From NCBI RefSeq assembly GCF_002090075.1, contig NZ_BBRI01000002.1:1484475-1548474 (forward strand): 64,000 nt of DNA, in the 5' to 3' direction. The position numbers were made by a program, and so were the translations under genes. Positions 53,819 to 62,710 of the stretch are shown one piece after another (the first letter of the stretch is position 1; each line of letters starts with the position of its first letter). The notes beneath the pieces are model-generated. The model was given only the letters and a program-made list of their open reading frames with translations. It had not been told where the DNA came from and did not search any database. Source of the stretch: Demequina sp. NBRC 110052 (GTDB lineage: Bacteria > Actinomycetota > Actinomycetes > Actinomycetales > Demequinaceae).

Positions 53819-54844
53819 ATGCCTCGCACCAGTGATGCCACGCCTCCCACGATGAGCGACGTCGCTCGTCACGCGGGCGTCTCGGTGATGACGGTCTCCA
53901 ACGTGATCAACGGCAAGGTTGCGCGCGTGAGCCCCGAGATCCGCGAGCGCGTCCAGGACGTCATCGCCGAGCTGGGCTACCGCGTCAACCTGCCCGCGCG
54001 CGCCCTCCGCCTGGGCCGGACGGGAACGGTGGCGCTCGCCGTGCCGACGCTGGACGACCTGTACTACGGCGAGGTCGCGCAGCGCCTCGCGGACCGCTTC
54101 GAGGCCCGGGATCTGCGGCTGGTCGTCGAGTCGACCAAGGGCGCGCTCACGGGCGAGCTCGCGGTGCTCGATGACTCTCGCCTGATGTCTTACGACGGCG
54201 TCGTGCTCGCGGCTGCGGCCGGTGATGCCGCAGTGCTCGACAGGCTTCACCCACGCAGTCCCCTCGTCATCCTCGGCGAGCGCACCGTGCCCGCTCGGTT
54301 CTCGCAGGTCCGCATGGACAATCGGGCCGGCGCACGCCAGGCGACCATGGACCTGTGGAGCCGTGGGGCGCGCAACATCGCGCTGCTCGGTGGCGCGGTG
54401 GGCGATGAGGACGGCATGTCCACCGACCGCGCGGCCGGGTTCCAGGATGCGCTCGCTGAGGCCGGCGTCGGACGTGATGCTGGCAACGTGATCCCGACGG
54501 GCGCGCGCCCCGAGGACGGCTATGCCGCGGCCTCGGCCCTGTGGGACGCGGGCGTCAGCATTGACGCGATGCTGTGCGTGACCGACTCGCTCGCGTTGGG
54601 CGCGCTGGCGGCGGCGGCGGCGCGAGGAATCCGGGTGCCCGAGGAACTCCAGATCATCGGATGGGATGACACTGCGATGGGTCGCCTCGCGGTTCCGGCG
54701 CTGTCGAGTGTGACTCCCGACAATGCCGCGGCGGCCGATGCGGCGGTGCGGCTGCTGCTGGGTCACATCGCCGATGCGGAGTTCGCCCCGGAGCACGTGG
54801 TCGTGAGCACGACGGTGACGCACCGCGGCACGACTCGACGCTAG
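53819..54844 (+). CDS. LacI family transcriptional regulator
   Basis: The 341-residue regulator has the LacI helix-turn-helix (TMSDVARHAGVSVMTVSNVINGK) and a sugar-binding domain (IIGWDDTAMGRL). CATGAT six bases before the ATG may give a leaderless transcript. It is convergent with the GH51 gene and the most likely regulator of it; a direct operator was not proven. Confidence 0.92.
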   Translation: MPRTSDATPPTMSDVARHAGVSVMTVSNVINGKVARVSPEIRERVQDVIAELGYRVNLPARALRLGRTGTVALAVPTLDDLYYGEVAQRLADRFEARDLRLVVESTKGALTGELAVLDDSRLMSYDGVVLAAAAGDAAVLDRLHPRSPLVILGERTVPARFSQVRMDNRAGARQATMDLWSRGARNIALLGGAVGDEDGMSTDRAAGFQDALAEAGVGRDAGNVIPTGARPEDGYAAASALWDAGVSIDAMLCVTDSLALGALAAAAARGIRVPEELQIIGWDDTAMGRLAVPALSSVTPDNAAAADAAVRLLLGHIADAEFAPEHVVVSTTVTHRGTTRR

Positions 54845-54880
54845 GCGCAGGGACGCGCCAGGCGTCGAGCCGCGCAGAGG

Positions 54881-56404
54881 CTAGGCGTGGTCCAGGGCCA
54901 CGCTCACGGTCGCGAACGAGTGGGGCGGCATCGTGACGCGAAGGATGCGCTGGTCCACGGTCACGTCGAGGTCCCGCGGCGCCACGGCGTCGGGCGTCTG
55001 AGGCGTGTTGTGGGCCGCGATCGACGACGCCGCGAGCACGCGGCCGGTGGCGCCGGTCACGCCGGCGCCACGCACGTCGAGGGTGACCTCCATCTCCTGA
55101 TCCGGGTCGAGGTGCGACAGTGAGATGAGGAGCTGGCCGTCCTTGGTCGACGCGGACGCTGACAGGGCGCGCAGCGCGTGGCCGTCGACGTCGAGGCTCG
55201 GCGCCTCCAGGATCGACGCGTCCACGCTCGTCCCGTCCTGGTGACCCTTGTTCATCTCGAACACGTGGTACGTCGGGGTCAGGACCATGGAGCCGTCGTC
55301 GCCCGTGAGCAGCATCGCCTGGAGCACGTTGACGGTCTGCGCGATGTTCGCCATGCGGAGTCGTCGCGCGTGCGCGTGGAACGCGTCGAAGTGGACGCCC
55401 GCGACGAGCGCATCGCGCAGCGTGTTCTGCTGGTGCAGGAACCCGGGATTGGTGCCGGGCTCGGGCAGCCACCAGGTGCCCCACTCGTCGCACACGAGGT
55501 CGACCTTGCCCTCGGGGTCGTAGCTGTCCATGACGGCCACGTGCGCGCGGATGGCGCTCTCGATCCCGGTCGCCCGCACCATCGTGCGCAGGTAGTCCGA
55601 GGTGGAGAACTCGGTGGCGGACTCCGTGTTGATGCCTTGCGAGGCGTAAGTGTAGTAGTGGAACGAGACGCCCTGGAAGATGGGTGATTCCGGCGAGGCC
55701 TGGCAGTCGACGCAGGCCACCGCCTCCATCAGCGCGCGGGTCCACGACAGGTCGTCGTCGGAGCCGCCGGCAGCGATGCGGGCCACCTTGTTGTCGCCGT
55801 GGTTCTTGCAGAAGGTGGCGTAGCGTCGGGCCTCGTCCGCGTAGGCCTGCGGGCGCATGTTGCCGCCGCAGCCCCACGCCTCGTTGCCGAGACCCCAGAA
55901 CGGCACCGGCCACGGCTCGTCGCGACCGTTCTCGCGGCGGAGGCGTGCCATGGGGCTGTCGTCGGAGCGCGTGAGGTACTCGAGCCACTCGCCCATCTCG
56001 CGGACGGTGCCGCTGCCGAGGTTGCCGTTGACGTACGGTGCGGCGCCCAGGAGCTCGCACAGGCGCATGAACTCGTGCGTGCCGAAGCTGTTGTCCTCGA
56101 CCACGTCGCCCCAGTGGGAGTTGACCATCGTGGGCCGCTGCTCGCGCGGACCGATGCCGTCGCGCCAGTGGTACTCGTCGGCGAAGCATCCGCCGGGCCA
56201 GCGCAGGTTCGGAACCTCGAGGTTGCGCAGCGCCTCGACCACGTCGGCGCGGATGCCGTCCACGTGCGGCAGGTCGGAATCCTCCCCGACCCAGAACCCG
56301 CCGTAGATGCACCTGCCGAGGTGCTCGGCGAAGTGCCCGTAGAGGTGCTTGCTGATCTGTGCGCGCGCGACGTCGGCGCTGATGGCGATCCTGGCCTGGC
56401 TCAT
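54881..56404 (-). CDS. Alpha-N-arabinofuranosidase, family GH51
   Basis: The 507-residue intracellular enzyme releases arabinose from arabinoxylan or arabinan oligosaccharides. It has a TIM barrel with the acid/base Glu175 in LGNEAWGCGGN, the nucleophile Glu307 in CDEWGTWW, and NLRWPGGCFADEYHWRDGIG in the substrate site. A C-terminal beta-sandwich follows. GAGGAG precedes the ATG. A TCGTTAAAC...GTCAACGA imperfect inverted repeat about 20-45 bases upstream may bind the neighbouring LacI protein. Confidence 0.94.
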   Translation of the reverse strand: MSQARIAISADVARAQISKHLYGHFAEHLGRCIYGGFWVGEDSDLPHVDGIRADVVEALRNLEVPNLRWPGGCFADEYHWRDGIGPREQRPTMVNSHWGDVVEDNSFGTHEFMRLCELLGAAPYVNGNLGSGTVREMGEWLEYLTRSDDSPMARLRRENGRDEPWPVPFWGLGNEAWGCGGNMRPQAYADEARRYATFCKNHGDNKVARIAAGGSDDDLSWTRALMEAVACVDCQASPESPIFQGVSFHYYTYASQGINTESATEFSTSDYLRTMVRATGIESAIRAHVAVMDSYDPEGKVDLVCDEWGTWWLPEPGTNPGFLHQQNTLRDALVAGVHFDAFHAHARRLRMANIAQTVNVLQAMLLTGDDGSMVLTPTYHVFEMNKGHQDGTSVDASILEAPSLDVDGHALRALSASASTKDGQLLISLSHLDPDQEMEVTLDVRGAGVTGATGRVLAASSIAAHNTPQTPDAVAPRDLDVTVDQRILRVTMPPHSFATVSVALDHA

Positions 56405-56511
56405 GGTGACTCCTCGTTGACTCGACCAGGTTTAACGATACACCAGCAGAGCCGACGGTGGGCACTCTCCGGCCGGCCGTGTTCGCTCCACCGCCGGGGA
56501 CCTGGCCGCGA

Positions 56512-57129
56512 CTACGACACCAGGGATGTCACCGATGCGACGATCGCGCCGATCCCGAACAGCGCCACCACCACCGCAGCCGCCCTTGTGATGACGGGCA
56601 GCGCCCCCGCGAGCCGCGCGCGGCTTCGATCAGATCCCATCACCAGCGCGACGAACAGATCCCACCCCAGCACCACCAGGAACATCCACGTGCCGTAGAC
56701 GACGAGCCACCCGGCCGATGCGTTGGACACCACCGCCGCCAAGCTCACATAGAACAGAAGGTTCTTGGGGTTGAGAAGGCCCGAGGCGGCACCCATTCCC
56801 AGGTGCCTCACCCAGGACATCCCGCCGGTTACGTCGACGTGCCCGAGAGTCAGCGACACCCGAGTCCGCCAGAACGACACCCCCATCCACAGCAGGAATG
56901 CGCCTCCCACGAGTTCTATCCAGGAGAGCACGACCGGGCTCTGGATCGCACCGAGGCCACCGAACGCGGCGACGATGAACGCGCCGTTGGCCATCGCGAT
57001 TCCGACGCACACGCCGCTGGCGCTGCGCCAACCCCGCGCGGCCGCGGTCCGTACGATCAGGAAGAAGTCGACGCCAGGGATGATCAAGGCGAGGAAGTGC
57101 GCGAGCGCGACGGCGAGGAACTGATCCAT
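56512..57129 (-). CDS. LysE family exporter
   Basis: The 205-residue membrane protein has six spans with the LysE/RhtB motifs LALIIPGVDFFLIVRTA and GLLNPKNLLFYVSL. It lies 78 bases downstream of an AraC regulator in the same direction, a common regulator-exporter pair. Exported compound unknown. Confidence 0.9.
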   Translation of the reverse strand: MDQFLAVALAHFLALIIPGVDFFLIVRTAAARGWRSASGVCVGIAMANGAFIVAAFGGLGAIQSPVVLSWIELVGGAFLLWMGVSFWRTRVSLTLGHVDVTGGMSWVRHLGMGAASGLLNPKNLLFYVSLAAVVSNASAGWLVVYGTWMFLVVLGWDLFVALVMGSDRSRARLAGALPVITRAAAVVVALFGIGAIVASVTSLVS

Positions 57130-57207
57130 CTGGCTTTCATTCGTGAGACCGGGGGACTCTCACGATGATCGCGCCGGCCAGCGCGGACAGTCTTGAACGA
57201 TATTGCG

Positions 57208-58023
57208 TCAGCGGATGTATTCACCTGGCGTGCTCGCCACGTGCGCGCGGAACACTCGATGGAGGTGGCTCTGATCCGCGAACCCGAGCGCGTGCGCCAC
57301 CGACGCGATCGGCTCGCCCCCACGCAGCATCGCCCGCGCCCGAATCACCCGCGCGTTGTTGCGCCATGCGATGGGCGTCAGCCCCGTCGCCTTCTTCACC
57401 GCTCGTATCAACTGGTAGCGGTCCATCCCTGCCGCAGCGGCGAGATCATCCAAGCGAGGATCGTCCGGCTGTTCCGCTAGCACCTCCAGCACCGGTCGCA
57501 GCGAGTCCCCGAGGAACGTGGCCCCCACCGCCTCCGCATGCTGCACCTCCGCCCCGCCCAAGGCATCGAATGCGCGGCGCAGCAGGACCGTGAACTCTTC
57601 CAGTCCGGAGGGTCGCGCAAACAGCGCCGAGTTCGCGTCGTCGAAGACTCGCCGCGCGTCCCCTGCCCGGTAGACCTGAATCGCAGACTCGAAACCAGAA
57701 CGGCCGGACCACACGTGCGTGCGAAGCCACTGCGGTTCGATGAGCATCATCTGATACGTCCACTCGCCCTCCACCGGATTGCAGGAGTGAACGTGTCCAG
57801 CGGGTATCAGCACCACGTCGCCAACGCCGAGCGGCACGGGTGCACCCGACCTCCCGACGAAGACGCTCGACCCCTCGTCGATCAGCCCGATCGCGAAACG
57901 CTCATGCGTGTGCGGGCGGTAGCACGAGTTCCGGCGGCACGACCGCCGAGACTCGAGCTGCGGAAAGCGTGAGTCATGCCAGAACTCGGGCGCGCGCACC
58001 GCACCGTCCGCCTTCGCTCCCAT
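57208..58023 (-). CDS. AraC family regulator
   Basis: The 271-residue protein has an N-terminal cupin-like sensing domain (VVLIPAGHVHSCNP) and a C-terminal double helix-turn-helix (GFADQSHLHRVFRAHVASTPGEY). The ATG at 58023 is preceded by TACGAT at 7 bases (58031-58036 on the minus strand), so a leaderless start is likely. A longer upstream frame is not supported. It probably controls the LysE exporter that follows. Confidence 0.9.
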   Translation of the reverse strand: MGAKADGAVRAPEFWHDSRFPQLESRRSCRRNSCYRPHTHERFAIGLIDEGSSVFVGRSGAPVPLGVGDVVLIPAGHVHSCNPVEGEWTYQMMLIEPQWLRTHVWSGRSGFESAIQVYRAGDARRVFDDANSALFARPSGLEEFTVLLRRAFDALGGAEVQHAEAVGATFLGDSLRPVLEVLAEQPDDPRLDDLAAAAGMDRYQLIRAVKKATGLTPIAWRNNARVIRARAMLRGGEPIASVAHALGFADQSHLHRVFRAHVASTPGEYIR

Positions 58024-58161
58024 GCGCGCGATCGTATCCCGCACCCCCGCCTTGCATCCGGTGGAGACGGTGGGGCGTCCGGTGCGGCCAAATTTCGTGA
58101 AGAGCCTGCAGCACGTGAGGTGCCTGGGCCGGTCGCAGCACGAGATGACACGCTGGCAGGC

Positions 58162-58191
58162 AAGGCTGCTAGTTGTCAATCGACCCGGTAT
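58162..58191 (+). repeat. Imperfect 30-base repeat, copy A
   Basis: Shares 24 of 30 bases with copy B at 58694-58723 (core CTGCTAGT, CAATC, CCCGGT). It lies 31 bases beyond the 3' end of the minus-strand NUDIX gene. Confidence 0.5.
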
Positions 58192-58222
58192 TGCGAGGTA
58201 TAGGGAAGCAAGCTGCCGGGGA

Positions 58223-58648
58223 TCAGCCGAGGCCTCTGTCTGTGAGCAGGTCACGAACGCCAGCGGGGTACAGCGGTGCGTGCGCCGCATCCAGGGGCAC
58301 CCATCGGACAGTGCTGCCTTCATCGAGAACCCGCAAGTCTGCGTCGTCCGGCAAGGCTTTGAAGTCGTCGGAGTCAAGGGCAAAGACGTGCGCTATCTCG
58401 TGTCCGGGATGCCCCTCGTACTCGAAGATGTTCTCGATGACGCCCAGCAGCGTGACGTTGCCCAGCGTGACATCAAGCTCCTCTCGGAACTCCCGCCTCA
58501 GTGCAGCCTCTGCCGTTTCGCCGAACTCGATGCCGCCGCCAATTGCCCGGTAGTACGACTCGGCCTTGGTGCTGTCATGGCCTTCGATCACCAAGACGTG
58601 ACCGGCGCGCACGGGGAGGCCAACTGAGATGTTCCGAGTTGCGGCCAT
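58223..58648 (-). CDS. NUDIX hydrolase
   Basis: The 141-residue protein has the Nudix box GGGIEFGETAEAALRREFREEL (G-x5-E-x7-REUxEE), so it hydrolyses a nucleoside diphosphate-linked substrate. The ATG at 58648 is used. TACCAT lies seven bases upstream and may be the -10 of a leaderless message. An upstream start at 58711 would add unrelated residues. Substrate unknown. The gene has an imperfect repeat on each side. Confidence 0.88.
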   Translation of the reverse strand: MAATRNISVGLPVRAGHVLVIEGHDSTKAESYYRAIGGGIEFGETAEAALRREFREELDVTLGNVTLLGVIENIFEYEGHPGHEIAHVFALDSDDFKALPDDADLRVLDEGSTVRWVPLDAAHAPLYPAGVRDLLTDRGLG

Positions 58649-58693
58649 GCTCTCGATGGTAAGCGCATCGGCCGTGGCGACAGGTGATTTGAA

Positions 58694-58723
58694 AAGCCTG
58701 CTAGTGGCCAATCAGCCCGGTCT
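58694..58723 (+). repeat. Imperfect 30-base repeat, copy B
   Basis: Pairs with copy A, same orientation. It overlaps the stop codon of the minus-strand HIT gene, so again it lies at the 3' side of a small gene. Confidence 0.5.
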
Positions 58724-59144
58724 AGAGCAGGTTGGCGCTGACTTCAACAGCGCGTGCGTCAAGGACATCTCGGGGCGGCTCGCTCCACTTGGCTTCGATA
58801 CGGAATCCGTCTTGTGGGTTCCGCGGGATCACATGCAGGTGGGCGTGGAAGACTTCCTGGAGGGCAGCTTCTCCATCGGCGAAAAAGAGGTTGACGCCTT
58901 CACACGGGATTGTCGAACGTCGGATTGCTGCGGCGACTCGCTGCGCCGCCATAAACATCGCCGCGCCGTCCGATTCGTTCACGTCCTCCAGTCCTGGGGA
59001 GTGGCGCTTTGGCACGACGAGTGCGTGGCCTGGGGTTGCGGGCTGAATGTCCATGAACGCCAGCACGGTCTCATCCTCGTACACGACGCTAGAAGGCAGT
59101 TCGCGGGAGATGATTCGGCAGAACACGCACGGTTGGTCGGGCAT
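58722..59144 (-). CDS. HIT family protein (nucleotide hydrolase/transferase)
   Basis: The 140-residue protein has a zinc-type N-terminus CVFCRIISRELP and the histidine triad HAHLHVIPR, as in bacterial Hint/HIT proteins that cleave nucleoside phosphoramidates or dinucleotides. The ATG at 59144 is used. CATAGT ends six bases before it, which is consistent with a leaderless transcript. Physiological substrate unknown. Confidence 0.9.
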   Translation of the reverse strand: MPDQPCVFCRIISRELPSSVVYEDETVLAFMDIQPATPGHALVVPKRHSPGLEDVNESDGAAMFMAAQRVAAAIRRSTIPCEGVNLFFADGEAALQEVFHAHLHVIPRNPQDGFRIEAKWSEPPRDVLDARAVEVSANLL

Positions 59145-59276
59145 GGCACCACTATGCCGAAGAGTGCGACAGCCTCGTGGGGTGTAAAACGAGTCAGCCA
59201 ATCCCGCTGGCCCCTGATCCAGCCCCCAAAGGTCAACTCGACTCGCGTTCTGGGTGGCGTGGCTACAGTGTCTTCC

Positions 59277-59504
59277 ATGACCACGTCTGCACTTCCGCGC
59301 CGGATGCCGCTCTCTCGGTCTGCCGTGATCGGTGCAGTCGCGGCGATTCTTGGTCTGTTTCCGCTCGCGATCGGCTTCTCGACGGTAGGGCTCATGCAAG
59401 TCCGCGATGACTACTACCGGGGTCGAGGGTTCGCAGTCTTCGGGCTGGCGTTCACCGCCCTCACATGGCTGCCGATCGTGTGGTGGTACTTCTTCGCGCG
59501 ATAG
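59277..59504 (+). CDS. Small two-span membrane protein
   Basis: The 75-residue product has hydrophobic stretches AVIGAVAAILGLFPLAIGF and GFAVFGLAFTALTWLPIVWWYFF, with a short charged loop VRDDYYRGR. TACAGT seven bases before the ATG may be a -10 hexamer. No known family assigned. Confidence 0.6.
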   Translation: MTTSALPRRMPLSRSAVIGAVAAILGLFPLAIGFSTVGLMQVRDDYYRGRGFAVFGLAFTALTWLPIVWWYFFAR

Positions 59505-59548
59505 GCCGCTCGTCGCCTACGCGCCGCGTGAGCGACGCCGCGAAGTTT

Positions 59549-59570
59549 ACTTGTTGCGAATCGACTCGCT
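59549..59570 (+). repeat. Possible third, weaker copy of the repeat at 58162 and 58694
   Basis: TTGTTG..AATCGAC.CG agrees with copy A at 16 of 22 positions. It lies 20 bases beyond the 3' end of the next minus-strand small gene, the same relative place as the other copies. Confidence 0.3.
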
Positions 59571-59589
59571 GCCAAACCTAGGGGCTCGA

Positions 59590-59832
59590 CTAAGTCGCTT
59601 GCTCGACTACTGCGACGCTGACGTCGACTCGGAAGGCATCTGGCTCAGGCTGGGTGATAGACCACCACCACACGCCAATTCCAGCTAGTGACAGCGCCGC
59701 AAGAACAGCGACGAACCAGACGATCCTCGAATGCAGCACGATCGACCAGCGCGACCGAAACGCGCTCGTGTCCTCAGGTGCCTCGGTGCCTTCCACGCGA
59801 ATGAGCCTAGCCACGCGTGAGTTCTGGCGCAC
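59590..59832 (-). CDS. Small single-span membrane protein, hypothetical
   Basis: The 80-residue frame (GTG start) has a basic N-terminus, one clear membrane helix IVWFVAVLAALSLAGIGVWWW and a short outer part. No family recognised. Start is uncertain, because other in-frame GTGs follow. Confidence 0.5.
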   Translation of the reverse strand: MRQNSRVARLIRVEGTEAPEDTSAFRSRWSIVLHSRIVWFVAVLAALSLAGIGVWWWSITQPEPDAFRVDVSVAVVEQAT

Positions 59833-60266
59833 CAGTTCATCTGGCCGTCATGCGCAATTCCCTGCGTAGGCTCCCGGGTTGAGAAGTGAGCCCGACAGCG
59901 TCCGCCAAGCCCGCCTGCGTCTACCCGGAGAGTCGCGCGAGGCACGGGAGCTTCGTGAACAGTGCGGGCGTGCGGATTGCAGTCGCTGCACTGCAGCACG
60001 TACCAGACCGGCGTGACCACCCTGATGAACGGGCGTCCGTTGCCAACGGAGGGTGACAGCCGAGAGCGGCTGTCAGTTCGCATCCTTGGTCGGCGTTGTG
60101 CTGGGATGTGTCACGCACGAAGTGTGCGTGGAGCCGCCACTCACCGCGACGCTACATCTCAGCAATAACCTTGAGAAGCCATCTACGAGCCACTATGACG
60201 GCCGAGAGATCCGAGCCTCTGAGCGCTCACCTGCTTGAGGGGCGGTGAAGATTGTGCGTGACGGTC
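59833..60266. other. 434-base gene-free stretch with two hairpins
   Basis: Only short frames without family likeness. GACAGCCG/CGGCTGTC (60055-60074, loop AGAG) and CACGCAC/GTGCGTG (60112-60130, loop of five) are perfect small hairpins. They could terminate transcription of the three-gene system to the right, though they are 140-210 bases beyond its end. Confidence 0.4.
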
Positions 60267-62219
60267 CTACTTGTCGTCGGCGTCTACTGTCGCTGTGGCC
60301 TTCTTCGGCTGCGGCCATGACTCTGGGATGAGGACTTCTCCTTCTCGCCAATTGTGTGCGACCGCATCCTGGAACCATGGGTCCTTGTAGTTCGCGTGGT
60401 CGATGACGATGAGCTGGAAGGCGTCGCCCTTGTCCCCGGCGTAGCGAGCGAACTGCTTGAACATGTTGCGCACGGTCTCTCGGTCAGGATCAGCCTTGTC
60501 GTGCGGCGAGTCAGACTGAAAGTGCGCTTTGCTGGGCTGATCGATCATGAGGAAGCGGGGCACCGGGCGCTGCTGGTCAATGAAGAACTCATGCAGCGCC
60601 AGATGCGTGGCAACGTGATAGCCGACCCAGTTCTCGCCGCTCCCGATGTTCTCAAGAGGCAGAGGCCCCGAGCTGGTGTCGACGACGATAGTCAGGTCCT
60701 CTACGTCAAGTCGGATCGGATCATCCGCTTGCTCTAGGTTCAGGTCCCGCGCGTATCTTTCGAGCATGACGCTCAGGGCATTCAACCTTGAGAGCAGTTG
60801 TTCGCGCACGCTTCCTGCATTGAGTTCGCCCTCAAGTGCCTTCACCGTGGCGGCAGCAGAGGAGCGCTGGCGAGCCAGTTCCGCTAGACCCTCGTCATTG
60901 AACGCTTTCAAGCGACTCAGGATCGCATCGACTCGGCCGCGTACGAACTCCTGGCTCGCCTCAAGCGATTCGCTACGGTCGACGGTGGCGTTCGTAGTCA
61001 GCCACGCGTCGATGATGTTCAGTTCGCGTCGAATTTCTTTGATCTTGGCGTCGATGTTGCCGACTGCCTTCTGCGTACGGGTTCGGCGGCTCGATACCTC
61101 GTGCAATTCCGCCTTCAAGCGCGTGAGGCGTTCTGACATCTGTGCAACGGTGGGATCGGCGCGCTCCAGCGGCTGAGCACAAATGGGACATGCGTTGCTG
61201 TCTCCGTGGTCTGCCGGCATGAGACCGATTACCGCAAGCCTCCCGGCTTGGGCATCCAGAGAACTGTCGTATCCGTCCTCGCCGTCCCGCTCGTCCAGGA
61301 GCAAGTCTCTGTGCGTGATGAGCGAACGTAGTTCGTTCGACAACTCCGAACGGTGTCCTTCCTTCGCGCGTCGCTCGTCGTGCAGGCTGATGTCCGCGTC
61401 CTCGGCAACGACTTTGCGGCTCCTATCGAACCGGATCCTGTTGAGCACAGTGAGTGGATCGGAATCGTCGGTGAGGCCTTCGACTAGTTGAACGGATCGG
61501 GCTTCTGCTAGAAGCTCCCGCAACTCTTGCTCCCACCCCTTTCTCTCTTCCTCGGCCGCCCCGATGGAGACTTCGATTCGCCTTAACTGAGATCGGGCTT
61601 CGCGCAGTTGGCTCCTCTTCGCTGCCTGCTGCCCGTCAACTGCTCCGAGGAAGAAGGGCAGGCTGTCTCTGAGGCCGGCTTGAATACCTCGCTCGTTCTG
61701 GCGGTGGAAGAGGATGCTCTTGCTGTCGATCTCATGCTGTTCCTGAAGTGTGAGCGGGACAGCGTGGCCGAGGGTGATGGCCACGGATGGTCGCGTTGAC
61801 TCTTCGCCCGACTCCAGGCGTACATCTGCGAGGCCCATTCGTGCCCCAAGGTGGGCTCGGAGGCTGGCAGTATCGCTGTTTAGATGGAGGTCTGCGTGAA
61901 GCGGCGGTTCAAGCGCGGGGCCACCGAACTCCAGCATCGCCCGGCTACTGGTGTGACCTGCCACGGGCGCTTCCCTTGCGGCTATGGCGCGACTGCCGTC
62001 CTGGAATTGGACGAGTAGGGCGTACCAGGAGATCTTCTTGAACGGTTCTGTCTGGGGTATTGAGGACTTCTTCCGCCCGAGGCAGTAGTCGACGATGCTG
62101 ATGAGGGCGCTCTTGCCAGTCTTCGAATCCCCCGTCACGATATTCAGCGCGCCGGGTGTGAACTTGACCGACCGCTCTTCACCCTCGTGACTGTAGATGC
62201 TTACGCTGATGATCTGCAC
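60267..62219 (-). CDS. DUF3732 SMC/Rad50-like ATPase of an ABC-3C system
   Basis: The 650-residue ATPase has Walker A GDSKTGKSALISIVDYCLG near residue 30 and a long coiled-coil (about 195-480) with CPIC in its middle (residues ~343-346), like a Rad50 zinc hook. The signature-like NIGSGENWVGYHVATHLALHEFF follows, then Walker B RFLMIDQPSKAHF, in which Gln stands in the usual Glu place. DUF3732 proteins are the ATPase of ABC three-component conflict systems. The GTG start overlaps the middle-component stop by one base. It probably senses or clamps DNA and licenses the effector. Confidence 0.88.
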   Translation of the reverse strand: MQIISVSIYSHEGEERSVKFTPGALNIVTGDSKTGKSALISIVDYCLGRKKSSIPQTEPFKKISWYALLVQFQDGSRAIAAREAPVAGHTSSRAMLEFGGPALEPPLHADLHLNSDTASLRAHLGARMGLADVRLESGEESTRPSVAITLGHAVPLTLQEQHEIDSKSILFHRQNERGIQAGLRDSLPFFLGAVDGQQAAKRSQLREARSQLRRIEVSIGAAEEERKGWEQELRELLAEARSVQLVEGLTDDSDPLTVLNRIRFDRSRKVVAEDADISLHDERRAKEGHRSELSNELRSLITHRDLLLDERDGEDGYDSSLDAQAGRLAVIGLMPADHGDSNACPICAQPLERADPTVAQMSERLTRLKAELHEVSSRRTRTQKAVGNIDAKIKEIRRELNIIDAWLTTNATVDRSESLEASQEFVRGRVDAILSRLKAFNDEGLAELARQRSSAAATVKALEGELNAGSVREQLLSRLNALSVMLERYARDLNLEQADDPIRLDVEDLTIVVDTSSGPLPLENIGSGENWVGYHVATHLALHEFFIDQQRPVPRFLMIDQPSKAHFQSDSPHDKADPDRETVRNMFKQFARYAGDKGDAFQLIVIDHANYKDPWFQDAVAHNWREGEVLIPESWPQPKKATATVDADDK

Positions 62220-62710
62220 TAGGGCGACACTCCGAAAATGGTGTAGATGTTAGTGCTCGTACCTGCACGGCCGAGCATTCCGCCAAGACTGGCGGATGAG
62301 CGGAGAATCTCGGCCAATTCCGTATTCGCACCTACTTTAGTGCCAGTTGGAATGTTGGCTACAAGGTGTCCGTCCGCGATAGCGAGGATCTCCGTGCGCA
62401 ATGCAAATCGCAGTCCCTCGTCGACATGGGGGCGAAAGCGGTGCGTACGGTCTGCGAACGTGACCAGTTCCGTCGGGTGATTCCCCACCCATGACGCCAA
62501 GTGAGTCTTTGAGACGTGAGCCAAGCCTTGGCGGGTCTCGCGGTGGAGAACCAACGGGGGGACGAGATAGCAGAGCTCCCATGGCATCGCGTGTGACGCT
62601 TCCTGGTGGTATCGAGCCGCGCACCAGGCGATTGCCGCTCCTACCAGCGCAGGGTTGATCATGGTGGCGGTCAGTGGTGGGCGAATGTTCCACGCAAGGA
62701 GTGCTGTCAT
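62219..62710 (-). CDS. ABC-3C system middle component
   Basis: The 163-residue helical protein has the family pattern NPALVGAAIAWCA, LVPPLVLHRETRQGLAHV and KTHLASWVGNHPTE. Middle components are small adapters found only between the effector and the ATPase of these systems. The start overlaps the upstream gene by ATGA and the stop overlaps the ATPase start (TAGTG), so the three proteins are translated as a unit. Role as a bridge is inferred. Confidence 0.85.
   Translation of the reverse strand: MTALLAWNIRPPLTATMINPALVGAAIAWCAARYHQEASHAMPWELCYLVPPLVLHRETRQGLAHVSKTHLASWVGNHPTELVTFADRTHRFRPHVDEGLRFALRTEILAIADGHLVANIPTGTKVGANTELAEILRSSASLGGMLGRAGTSTNIYTIFGVSP

Noticed and set aside
58162..58723. 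Integron attC sites
   Set aside because: The repeats lack a GTTRRRY core and an inverted-repeat fold of attC type, and no integrase is in view.
60055..60130. Small RNA or CRISPR-like structure
   Set aside because: Only two unrelated short hairpins, no repeated unit or promoter pattern.
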